Source: CBDCVA01 sp965222935 [NCBI: Candidatus Latescibacterota bacterium]
Lineage (GTDB): Bacteria; Latescibacterota; CBDCVA01
Direction: 5' to 3'
DNA length: 64,000 nt
Assembly: GCA_965222935.1 (NCBI GenBank)
Contig: CBDCVA010000002.1
Coordinates: 434,001 to 498,000, forward strand
The notes beneath the pieces were generated by a model. The model did not search any database and was not told where the DNA came from. It worked only from the letters and a program-made list of their open reading frames with translations. Positions 55,409 through 64,000 of this stretch are shown here, piece after piece (positions within the stretch are counted from its first letter, which is position 1; every line of letters starts with the position of its first letter). Both the position numbers and the translations under genes were made by a program.

Positions 55409-55440
55409 AGGCCGCGGATCCGTCTCCGAGCCCGCGGCCT
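55409..55440 (-). terminator. intrinsic terminator-like hairpin
   Basis: A perfect 9-bp stem AGGCCGCGG/CCGCGGCCT with a 14-nt loop lies 27 nt beyond the stop of the activase-partner gene. On the minus strand it is followed by CCCGTTTT, a short U-tract. It separates that gene from the NicO gene downstream. Confidence 0.6.
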
Positions 55441-55466
55441 CCTGACATCCGTTGAAAGGACTGGCT

Positions 55467-57188
55467 TTACGCTTTCGCCAGTTCGTTCACCTTCGCACGC
55501 GAATCGGCGCCCGCGCGGTTTTCGAAGTCGAGGCTGTCGAAATCCACATCCTCACGGACGATTACATCATGCTTCGGCTTTTTACCCATCTTGCGGGCGA
55601 TTTCGATGGCGTAGTTCGCCGCCGTGCCCACGACATCGTGGCCGATGACGTGAGTCGCCTTCCCGTACTTCGGGTGTTTCTTGACGAACTCGCGGATCTC
55701 CTCGACCGTGATATCGTACGCATCCAGCACCTCGGCGAACTCCTTGCGCGCCTTCTGCTTTGCCTCGAAGAGCTTCATCTGGACGCGGCTTTTGATGTTC
55801 ACCTCGCCATCGCCGGATGTCTCGATCGGGATGTAGATACTCTTCGAGAAGTCGGAGATGACCTTGGACTGGACGCCGTCGGATACGGTCGACGGCATAC
55901 AGCCGAAGGGCTTGATGCTGACGACCATGTGGGATTTCTTCTGGACGACGGCGGCGATGTTCTTGCCGACCTCCATGAAGCCCTCGCCGCCTCCCGCGCG
56001 CGTGTTGTAGTAGCCGGCAGCGTAACGCGCGAGCCTGTCCATCTCGGGCAGCGGACCCGGTTTGAAACCCAACACAGCGCGATAGAGGTTCCACACGGCG
56101 TTCAGCATGTGCTTGGCGAGCTTGAGCTTCCAGCGCAGTGATGTGGCGCTGTACCGTTCCCGTCCCGCCTCATCGCCCACGATGATGCCGTGGCGGTCCT
56201 GCGCCGCCTGGTCCGCGGACCAGATCGTGTACTGGATCCACGTCCCGATAGGCTCGGTGATGGTCTCGCCGCCCTCCGTCTCCAGCCAGCTCGGCAGTCG
56301 GTAGCTCCCCTCACCCTCGGTGGTCTGAGCCCAGAACTCGCCCGTGATCTTGACCTTGGGCTTGACCTGGGTGAAGTCAACCTCGATCCCGTCGAACATC
56401 TTCCTCACCTTGCGAAGCGTGAACAAGGTGCTCTTGTCTTGCCTGAGGGTATCGCCGATGAGGACTTTCGCCTCTTCGAGGACCCGGTCCGCCTCGCCCG
56501 CGTTGACCTCGTAAGGGCGAATCAGGTAGCCCATCGTGTTGAGCATATCGCCGATCAGCATTCCCTTGAGCAGCCCGATGAAGAACTTGGGCGTCATGTC
56601 CAGGCCGGCCTTGCCGCTCGCCTGCGATAGCCCTCCGCTCTGCTGAAAGAGCAGGACGCGGAAGCGATCGAAGCCCGAATCCCGCAGCGCTTTACGGTAC
56701 TCGGCTTCGTACATCCCGAAGCGGCACGGTCCGCACGCACCGGCAGTGAGGAAGACGTACTTCTCCTCGATGTCCTTCGCGGACATCCCCTCTTTGTGCA
56801 TCTTCTTCAGGTGCTTGACCAGGTTGCCGACGGTATAATAGGTTGGGTTGCACTGGCCGCGATTGCCGAACTCCTTGCCGAACTGAAGGGCCTCGTTATC
56901 CGGGCACTCCAGGTAATCCACGCGGTAGCCCATCCCCTCCATCGCGGCCTTGACTAGCTGCTCGTGGGCGAGGGTCAGTCCGCCGAAAAGGATCGTGGTG
57001 CTGTCCCGCTGGTCCGCTGTGAATTCCAACTCCGCGGGCCGTTTGAAATGGCTGATCTCCTTCTTCTCGACGCCCATTTCGGCACGGAGTTGGGCCTCGT
57101 ACGCCTCCAGTTCCTTCTCTAGCAGGTCCAGCTTGACGGCGTCGTCATCCGCCTCATGACCTTCGAAGTGCTCGACGGGTCCGATCAT
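55467..57188 (-). CDS. acyl-CoA dehydratase activase-associated protein
   Basis: A 573-aa soluble protein of the 2-hydroxyacyl-CoA dehydratase-related family, typically the partner encoded after large BadF/BadG-type activases. YYTVGNLVKHLKKMH and FLTAGACGPCRFGMYEAEY carry the Cys (AGACGPCRFG, GNRGQC) suited to [4Fe-4S] binding; VVSIKPFGCMPSTVSDGVQ is another conserved Cys block. It probably works with the 1328-aa activase, which starts 34 bp upstream. The reaction is unassigned; canonical HgdA/HgdB subunits were not found nearby. Confidence 0.82.
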   Translation of the reverse strand: MIGPVEHFEGHEADDDAVKLDLLEKELEAYEAQLRAEMGVEKKEISHFKRPAELEFTADQRDSTTILFGGLTLAHEQLVKAAMEGMGYRVDYLECPDNEALQFGKEFGNRGQCNPTYYTVGNLVKHLKKMHKEGMSAKDIEEKYVFLTAGACGPCRFGMYEAEYRKALRDSGFDRFRVLLFQQSGGLSQASGKAGLDMTPKFFIGLLKGMLIGDMLNTMGYLIRPYEVNAGEADRVLEEAKVLIGDTLRQDKSTLFTLRKVRKMFDGIEVDFTQVKPKVKITGEFWAQTTEGEGSYRLPSWLETEGGETITEPIGTWIQYTIWSADQAAQDRHGIIVGDEAGRERYSATSLRWKLKLAKHMLNAVWNLYRAVLGFKPGPLPEMDRLARYAAGYYNTRAGGGEGFMEVGKNIAAVVQKKSHMVVSIKPFGCMPSTVSDGVQSKVISDFSKSIYIPIETSGDGEVNIKSRVQMKLFEAKQKARKEFAEVLDAYDITVEEIREFVKKHPKYGKATHVIGHDVVGTAANYAIEIARKMGKKPKHDVIVREDVDFDSLDFENRAGADSRAKVNELAKA

Positions 57189-57222
57189 CTCGGTTTCCCT
57201 CTCTATCTATGCCGCCCCGCAG

Positions 57223-60200
57223 CTATGCCAGGACAGCGGCTTCGCGACTGGACGAAGTCTGGATCTGGATGAGCCCTTCGCCGACGTGCTCCTGCTGAGG
57301 AGCGCGCTCCATCGAAAGTCCCAGTTGCGCCATCAGTTCGCGCTTTCTCGCTTCAAGCTTCTCCTGAAGATCGCCCTCCAGCGCATTCATGCGCCCCATA
57401 TCCTCCTGGTAGCGCTTGAGGAAGTAGTCCATCGTCTCCACACGGATCTTGATCGAACCGGTGGGTTTGTTCTCATCAATGTCGTGGAACGTGAAGTACG
57501 GCGTCCCGCTGTACTCCACCGTCGACTCCACCACGCTGTACATGGGGGCGTCGTGCCCGCACTTGAAGCTGGAGAGGTCGATGGCGACGAGGTTCGGATG
57601 ACGCGCGACGTACTTCGCCGCCCACACCTTTTGCGAGGAGTTTTCGCTATAGCAGTTCTTCCACACGTCGGTGACGTCCGTCCCGCTCACGATGTCGCCG
57701 CGACGGACGTCCTCGCCGAACAGCGGCTCCAGGCTCTCACCGTCGATGGGCAGCGACGCGATCGTAAAGACCGGGTACCCGAGCTTCTGGACCTGCTCGA
57801 GGATCTCGTGGTTCAGGCCAGGATCGTTATGATAGGGCCTTCCCAGGAGCACTACGCCGACCCGGTTCTCCCGCTCGAGCTGCTCGAGCACCTCGCGAGC
57901 GGGCACCCGCTGCAAGTCGTGGTGGAACTTGCGCATGGCTTCCCAGCCCTGCTCGATCGCTCGTTCGTTCTCGGCAGGCGTCACGCCGAGCCATTTGCTG
58001 AAGAAGTTGTAGCACTCGCGCTCGAACAGGCTCAACTCATTCATGTGGAAGGGCGGATCGTAGAACGTGATCCCGCGCTCGGCGAAGATGTCGCTCTCCT
58101 TCGTGAAAGCCGCTTTGCACACCGCGGGCGTAGCCTGGACCGTCGGGCACGCATCGTGCTTGAGCGCGTTGTCCAGCCACGACGGGAGGTTAATCACCGC
58201 GGGGAACAAGATGACGTCGATCCCTCTCTTCTTGAAGACCAGGTTGTGGATGTGCGCCACCGCCACCTTGGACGGGAAACACTGGTCGATGGAGCCGCGG
58301 CGCGACCCTTCCTTCCACATCTGCTCTTCAGTGTAGTCGCTCCACGCGATGTGATTGGGGCGAACCCCGAGGCTCTCCATGTACGCGCTCCACAACGGGG
58401 CGGTCGAGTACATGTTGAGCACGCGCGGCATCCCGACCTTCACCGTCTCTCGGTAGCGCATGATCTCACGGCGCGACCGCAGCCGGCCCCGGCTGAGCCG
58501 GTCCACGATCGGGTGGATCCTACTATCGGGCACAGCACTCTTCTTCACCGGAGTCTTCGGGGTGGGACGCGAAGCCTTCTTCGCTTGCGGCTTACGGTCA
58601 AAGGTGGCCCGAGCGTCGCCATTTTGCGGAGATGATGCCTTCTCGCTCACCGCCGGCGGAGCAGCCTTGGCCTTTGGTTTGGCTCCGTTGCCGTTGGCAG
58701 GGGCATTGCCATTGCCATTGAAGGCCGCCCTGGCTTCCTCGACCTTCTTAGTCGCCTCCTCGAACGACAGGCCCCCGTCCATCAGCTTCTGCACTTTTGC
58801 CGGCACCCGCTTCGGCTTGGCGCCGTTCCCACCAGCCGCCGCACCGTTGTTGTTATTCGCCGCAGGAAGCGCGGACGCTGCTACGTCTTTGGCGACAGCT
58901 TCGGCGGCGGTATCCTCCTCGAGCCGCCCTCGGCCGACCAGCCACTCGTTAAACTTCCCCAGCCAACCCTCGTCGGCCTCGTAAACTTTCTGGGGGTTGA
59001 AGCTGCGGAAGGCGGCTTTGGCCGCGACCTCGACGAAGTTGGGATTGGCCTTCTTGATCTGCTGGATCTCAGCCTTGATCCCCTTCATGTCATCGACGTT
59101 TTCGACGGTGCCCTTCTCGCACGTGGCGATGATGAACCGCCGGCTGCCGGCGCTGGTCTCGGTGTCGATAAACGTCCTCAAACACTTGTTTTTGCAGAAA
59201 TGACAGCGCGTGGATTCGTCGCGTTTGGCGCTGAAAGTCAGCTCCTGTGTCGCCTCGAGGCCGAGGTACTCGCTTTTCCCCTCGCGCTGCTTGACGACAC
59301 GGATCGCATCCAGCGCGGCGCCGATCGCGCCCGACTCACCGCAGTAGTCGTGTACGGTGATGTTGGCGCCCGGCACCTTCTCGCTGATGAAGTCGTACTG
59401 CGACTTTACGGCGGCGAGGTTGTGCTGCGTGCCGCCCTGGAGGATGAAGTTGGTCCCGAATTTCTGGAGGTTGGGCTCCTGAACGACGTACAGCCAGATG
59501 TTCTTCGGCAGGACCTTTGCCAGGCCCGCCATGATCTCCTCGGCCGACCAGCCCAGTTGCTGGAAGTTGACGATGTCGCTCTCCATGAACACCGCGCAGC
59601 CGTAGCTGAAGATCGGCAGCCGCTCCGCCTTGAAGGCGATGTCGGCGAACTCGGTGACATCGTAGCCGAACCTTCCTCCCGTGCTCTGCAGGAAGTATCC
59701 GTTGCCCGCCGAGCATTGCGTGTTCAGCCTGAAGTCTTTGACCTGGCGGTTGTGGAGGATGATGACCTTGATGTCCTGTCCGCCGACGTCCACGATGACG
59801 TCCACGTCTTCGTAATAGTGCAGAGCGCTCATCGTATGGGCGACGGTCTCCACGAGCGCGACATCGGCACCCAGGGAGTCCTTCAGGATGTCTTTGGCAT
59901 AACCCGTCGTGCCCAGGCCCTGGACACTCAGGGTCGCGCCCTGCTCCTCCACCTGAGTGCGAAGTTCGGCCAGGACCTCCTTGGTGTCCTCGAGCGGGTT
60001 GCCCTTGGAGAGCTGGTACGCCTTCGTCAGAAGCGTGCCGTTTTCGTCCATCAGGACGCACTTTGTCGAGGTCGAGCCCCCGTCCACGCCGATGAAGCCC
60101 TTCACCTCCTGGCCCGGTTGGAACTTCACCGGCTCGAAGGGCTTCTTGGTGAACTTCTCGATGAACTCCTGGAGCTCCTCCTCGTTCTTGCTCAGGCCCG

Positions 60201-61209
60201 AGTCGCCCGTCGCCTCGCGCAGCTTAGCGCGACCGACCTTGATGTACTCTTCCAGCGGTGCCTTGCCCTCGTAGCGCCCGATGTGCGCATCCTCTTCGAG
60301 GCCGTAAAGGACCGAGCCGATGGCTGCATAGTACTGGGCGTTGTCGGGAACGATGATGAGGTCCTGCGGATCGACGCCTTCGGGCAGAGCGACCTTCCGC
60401 TCCTCCCACACCTTGGGGATGTTGTGCTTCCAGGCATCCTGCATGGCGGGGATGAAGGTGCACGGCCCGCCCAGAAGGATGACCAGGGGCCGGAGCGTGT
60501 TGCCGCGCGTGAGTACGCTCAGGTTCTGCTGGACGATGGCTTCGAAGAGCGAGGCCATCAGCTCCTGCGAGGGCACGCCCTGCTTCTGGAGGCCGTTGAT
60601 GTCGGTCTCCGCAAAGACGCCGCACTTGCCGGCGACCGGGTGCAGCTTGACGCCAAAATAGTTCAGCGCCTGAAGCTGCTCGCCCGTGAGTTTGAGCTTG
60701 GCGTTGATCTTATCGATGACGGCGCCGGTGCCCCCCGCGCACTTGTCGTTCATACTGGGGAGCTTGCGCTTTTGGCCGCTCTTGGGATCCTCGACCCAGA
60801 TGATGATCTTGGCGTCCTGTCCGCCCAGCTCGACCACCGAACCAGCATCGGGGTAAGCGTTCTCCACCGCGAGGCTGACGGCGTTTACCTCCTGGACGAA
60901 CTTGGCGCCGATGTAGTCGGCGATCGCCCCGCCGCCCGATCCGGTGATGAAGATGCGAACCTTCTCTTTGGGAAACGGGAACTCCGCCTCAATGCGGTCG
61001 AGAAACTCGTTACACTTCTCGGGCTGTTTGGTCTCGTGCCGCTGGTAGTCGCTCCAGAGGATCTCCTTGCTCTTCGGGTCCATGACAACTGCCTTGACGG
61101 TCGTGGATCCCACGTCCATCCCGATGACGACGCCTTCGGGATAGGCGTCCACGGCGTTCCTAGAGGACTCGGCGCCCTCTGGAGCAGCTAGGTCCGGGCC
61201 TTTTATCAT
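57223..61209 (-). CDS. giant BadF/BadG-type CoA-dehydratase activase with DUF2229 domain
   Basis: A 1328-aa protein. Two ASKHA ATPase modules (GVVIGMDVGSTTVKAVVMDP near the start, KGFIGVDGGSTSTKCVLMDE at about residue 370) each carry GGQD (VVELGGQDAKIIIW and VVDVGGQDIKVIIL). The second contains NTQCSAGNGYFLQ, the Cys that bridges the activator [4Fe-4S] cluster. A CxxC...C segment (CHFCKNKCLRTF) lies near 660. An Asn/Ala/Lys-rich linker of about 130 residues (NNNNGAAAGGNGAKPKR) joins a DUF2229 domain (KVGMPRVLNMYSTAPLWSAYM). It should use ATP to drive one-electron transfer for a radical dehydratase or related enzyme. Confidence 0.87.
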   Translation of the reverse strand: MIKGPDLAAPEGAESSRNAVDAYPEGVVIGMDVGSTTVKAVVMDPKSKEILWSDYQRHETKQPEKCNEFLDRIEAEFPFPKEKVRIFITGSGGGAIADYIGAKFVQEVNAVSLAVENAYPDAGSVVELGGQDAKIIIWVEDPKSGQKRKLPSMNDKCAGGTGAVIDKINAKLKLTGEQLQALNYFGVKLHPVAGKCGVFAETDINGLQKQGVPSQELMASLFEAIVQQNLSVLTRGNTLRPLVILLGGPCTFIPAMQDAWKHNIPKVWEERKVALPEGVDPQDLIIVPDNAQYYAAIGSVLYGLEEDAHIGRYEGKAPLEEYIKVGRAKLREATGDSGLSKNEEELQEFIEKFTKKPFEPVKFQPGQEVKGFIGVDGGSTSTKCVLMDENGTLLTKAYQLSKGNPLEDTKEVLAELRTQVEEQGATLSVQGLGTTGYAKDILKDSLGADVALVETVAHTMSALHYYEDVDVIVDVGGQDIKVIILHNRQVKDFRLNTQCSAGNGYFLQSTGGRFGYDVTEFADIAFKAERLPIFSYGCAVFMESDIVNFQQLGWSAEEIMAGLAKVLPKNIWLYVVQEPNLQKFGTNFILQGGTQHNLAAVKSQYDFISEKVPGANITVHDYCGESGAIGAALDAIRVVKQREGKSEYLGLEATQELTFSAKRDESTRCHFCKNKCLRTFIDTETSAGSRRFIIATCEKGTVENVDDMKGIKAEIQQIKKANPNFVEVAAKAAFRSFNPQKVYEADEGWLGKFNEWLVGRGRLEEDTAAEAVAKDVAASALPAANNNNGAAAGGNGAKPKRVPAKVQKLMDGGLSFEEATKKVEEARAAFNGNGNAPANGNGAKPKAKAAPPAVSEKASSPQNGDARATFDRKPQAKKASRPTPKTPVKKSAVPDSRIHPIVDRLSRGRLRSRREIMRYRETVKVGMPRVLNMYSTAPLWSAYMESLGVRPNHIAWSDYTEEQMWKEGSRRGSIDQCFPSKVAVAHIHNLVFKKRGIDVILFPAVINLPSWLDNALKHDACPTVQATPAVCKAAFTKESDIFAERGITFYDPPFHMNELSLFERECYNFFSKWLGVTPAENERAIEQGWEAMRKFHHDLQRVPAREVLEQLERENRVGVVLLGRPYHNDPGLNHEILEQVQKLGYPVFTIASLPIDGESLEPLFGEDVRRGDIVSGTDVTDVWKNCYSENSSQKVWAAKYVARHPNLVAIDLSSFKCGHDAPMYSVVESTVEYSGTPYFTFHDIDENKPTGSIKIRVETMDYFLKRYQEDMGRMNALEGDLQEKLEARKRELMAQLGLSMERAPQQEHVGEGLIQIQTSSSREAAVLA

Positions 61210-61647
61210 GATGGGTCGTCCCCTATGCGATGGATATCAGTCTCGATGAGCATCTGCGCGTCGCTATAGATGATGTCCTCGAAGAAGCCGTGGACGGGGC
61301 AGAGCGATCAGGTTTTCCTGGGAAACTCGAGTTCTACCGGCCGATCGGATAGCTGGTGTACGTCGTCGCTGGCTGATCCACCGTATTGGGGTGGTTGTAG
61401 CCGAGCTTTGTGAGGTCACGACTTCCGGCTTGAGCCTCCAGACTCCTCACGATGGTGTCCCCCTTCCACGTAGAGCTTGGGCGCCAAACGCCCTAGTGCC
61501 GATTCAGAAGAGCTAGTCCTTAATTTTCTGATGTGACTTCGTTCTCTGATCTTGCAACGCGGCACCCGAGCCCTCCAGCCCTTGGACGGAGCCCGGCCGA
61601 AAAGTCGGTGCGGAAAGCCCTCCCCCTCTGCGCTCCAGGACCGACGC
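61206..61647 (-). other. intergenic region with decayed coding traces
   Basis: This 438-bp gap between activase and thiC has no intact gene. On the minus strand a 38-codon ORF (61334-61450, GTG start, GAAGGGG ahead) reads LTKLGYNHPNTVDQPATTY and ends TSYPIGR. A second frame runs from 61415 to a TGA at 61206-61208 overlapping the activase ATG and encodes CPVHGFFEDIIYSDAQMLIE, but it is broken by a TGA at 61308-61310 just before SLC. No TPP riboswitch was recognised. Confidence 0.4.
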
Positions 61648-63042
<1,395 letters not shown>

Positions 63043-63052
63043 TCATCCAGGT

Positions 63053-63499
63053 TCACCAGTCAGTCGGAGCTTGTAACGGCGGACGCTCTCGGGCAGCCTC
63101 CATGGTCTCAGCAATCGCGACACAATCCTTGCAGGCCTCCGATATACGGAACTGTGCCATGCACAGCGCGCAGTATCCATCCAGTTCGCGATAGTGCCGG
63201 CAGTCGTGCGCCTCGGTCCACGGCACCTCACAGCCGTGCCTGTGCTGGTCCGCCAATCTGGGCACAAAAGAGACGAAGCAACGTGCGGCATCCCTGAACT
63301 CGCGGACGCGATCCCAGTGATCTCGAAAGTTGTCCAGAACCTTTACATACAGCCCTGTGGGCGCGCGCTTGCCGCCTTCCCAGCGCACCAGGGTTCGCGG
63401 CGCAACGCACAACAGATGCGCCATGGCCTCCTGGGTTAACCCAGCGCGCTTGCGCAGAGCTCTGACCCGTTCGGGCGTCCAGTAGAAGCTACCGACCAT
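63053..63499 (-). CDS. XRE-type HTH regulator with Cys/His zinc-like tail
   Basis: A 148-aa DNA-binding protein. Residues about 5-60 form an XRE HTH (TPERVRALRKRAGLTQEAMA, then TLVRWEGGKRAPTG). The C-terminal half carries C-x-H/C clusters (HRHGCEVPWTEAHDCRH, YCALCMAQFRISEACKDC) that could bind one or two zinc ions. AGGAG 9 nt before the ATG, plus a plausible promoter. It may sense metal or redox state. It is divergent from the ArsC fragment; arsenic control is only a guess. Confidence 0.75.
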   Translation of the reverse strand: MVGSFYWTPERVRALRKRAGLTQEAMAHLLCVAPRTLVRWEGGKRAPTGLYVKVLDNFRDHWDRVREFRDAARCFVSFVPRLADQHRHGCEVPWTEAHDCRHYRELDGYCALCMAQFRISEACKDCVAIAETMEAARERPPLQAPTDW

Positions 63500-63528
63500 T
63501 GGCTCGCACTCCTCGCTTGGTCAGGTCA

Positions 63529-63558
63529 AATGTATTCCGCGATGTGGACCATTGTCAA
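63529..63558 (-). promoter_or_regulatory. candidate promoter of zinc-type HTH gene
   Basis: On the minus strand, TTGACA (63553-63558) and TACATT (63529-63534) are 18 bp apart; this would start transcription about 23 nt before the ATG. It overlaps the beginning of the ArsC fragment on the other strand. Confidence 0.5.
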
Positions 63559-63929
63559 GAGGGAAAATCGCCAAAGGGCAAAAAACCGCAGCAATGTGGG
63601 ACTCCAGCGCGGGCACCGAACCCTCCAGCGTCAACCCCCGCGCCATCGAGGTGATGGCCGAGGCAGGAGCCGACATCTTCGGCCACGTCTCGAAGAGCCT
63701 CGACGCGGTCTCCCTCGAAGATGTCGACGCCATCATCCCCCTCTGCGGCGACGCCGAGGAGCGATGCTCCAGCGTCCTCGGGCACGTCCATCGCGAGCAC
63801 TGGCCGCTGCCCGATCCTGCACGAGCGGCGGGGACCCATGACGAAGTTCTTGCCGTCTTTCGCAGCGTGCGCGACGAGATTACGCGGCGAGTCAGAGCCC
63901 TCTTCGCCGAGGCCTCACTCAACGGCTGA
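63552..63929 (+). pseudogene. N-terminally truncated ArsC/LMW-phosphatase fragment
   Basis: The encoded protein matches the C-terminal two-thirds of arsenate reductase/low-molecular-weight phosphatase: SSAGTEPSSVNPRAIEVMAE, IFGHVSKSLD, PLCGDAEERCSSVLG and HWPLPDPARAAGTHDE. The N-terminal catalytic P-loop (CxGNSCRS-type) is absent; the preceding codons (MSRGKIAKGQKTAAMW) are unrelated. It is probably a non-functional remnant, unless the missing part lies elsewhere as a rearranged copy. Confidence 0.7.
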
Positions 63930-64000
63930 CTTCGAACGCGTTGTCGCCAGGGCGGCTCATCCGTCTGCCTCGCGGTGACAAGGATGAGCCGCGCGAACGT

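Noticed and set aside
61210-61647. TPP riboswitch near thiC.
   Set aside because: It lies downstream, not upstream, of thiC, and no CUGAGA-type TPP motif was seen.

Overview
The window is a GC-rich, gene-dense bacterial chromosome segment with no rRNA, tRNA, CRISPR or intact mobile element that I could see. Two heptosyltransferase-type (GT9) glycosyltransferases, a lipoprotein c-type cytochrome and a TonB-like anchored protein suggest a Gram-negative envelope. Phytanoyl-CoA dioxygenase-like, Gfo/Idh/MocA, NHL-propeller and ankyrin genes are abundant, next to anaerobic-type enzymes (indolepyruvate ferredoxin oxidoreductase, 2-hydroxyacyl-CoA dehydratase-type activase, siroheme decarboxylase). 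This mix resembles uncultured lineages such as Poribacteria, Latescibacterota or Tectomicrobia. The lineage is an inference from gene content, not a sequence match.

Layout. 0.2-11.7 kb is mostly housekeeping: obg, dprA, envelope glycosyltransferases, a methyltransferase, accA, a thioesterase, a Trm112-like protein, an SDR, a small diheme lipoprotein and a 2-hydroxyacid dehydrogenase. 11.8-28 kb is an accessory block almost wholly on the minus strand. It holds three PhyH-family proteins, a luciferase-like monooxygenase, two paralogous NHL propellers, three ankyrin proteins, a PolX-type HhH protein without a polymerase domain, a GHL10-like TIM-barrel protein and a BNR/sialidase-like gene broken by an in-frame TAG. 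28-31 kb holds a fused two-module siroheme decarboxylase, a redoxin whose first active-site Cys codon is TGA (probable selenocysteine), and a ferredoxin-molybdopterin-type fusion. 31-46 kb contains a DUF255 protein, an aminotransferase / aldo-keto reductase / Nramp-like / HAD / flippase-like run, a fused indolepyruvate:ferredoxin oxidoreductase, and a small regulator divergent from an aquaporin. 46-51 kb is a tandem array of four Gfo/Idh/MocA paralogs. 51-55 kb is a CbiM-PDGLE-CbiQ-CbiO nickel/cobalt ECF importer beside a NicO-type transporter. 55-61 kb is a two-gene activase/dehydratase-related unit, followed by thiC, a zinc-type HTH regulator and a headless arsenate-reductase fragment at the right end.

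The strongest unusual signal is the redoxin at 29162-29641. Translation is continuous through a single TGA that falls exactly where the first Cys of the CxxC motif belongs, and a GC hairpin with a GU-containing loop lies 22-34 nt downstream. Other notable points are the TAG-interrupted sialidase-like gene whose conserved C-terminus persists in frame, several gene remnants (RidA-like, isomerase-like, ArsC) and unannotated small ORFs (47 and 44 codons).
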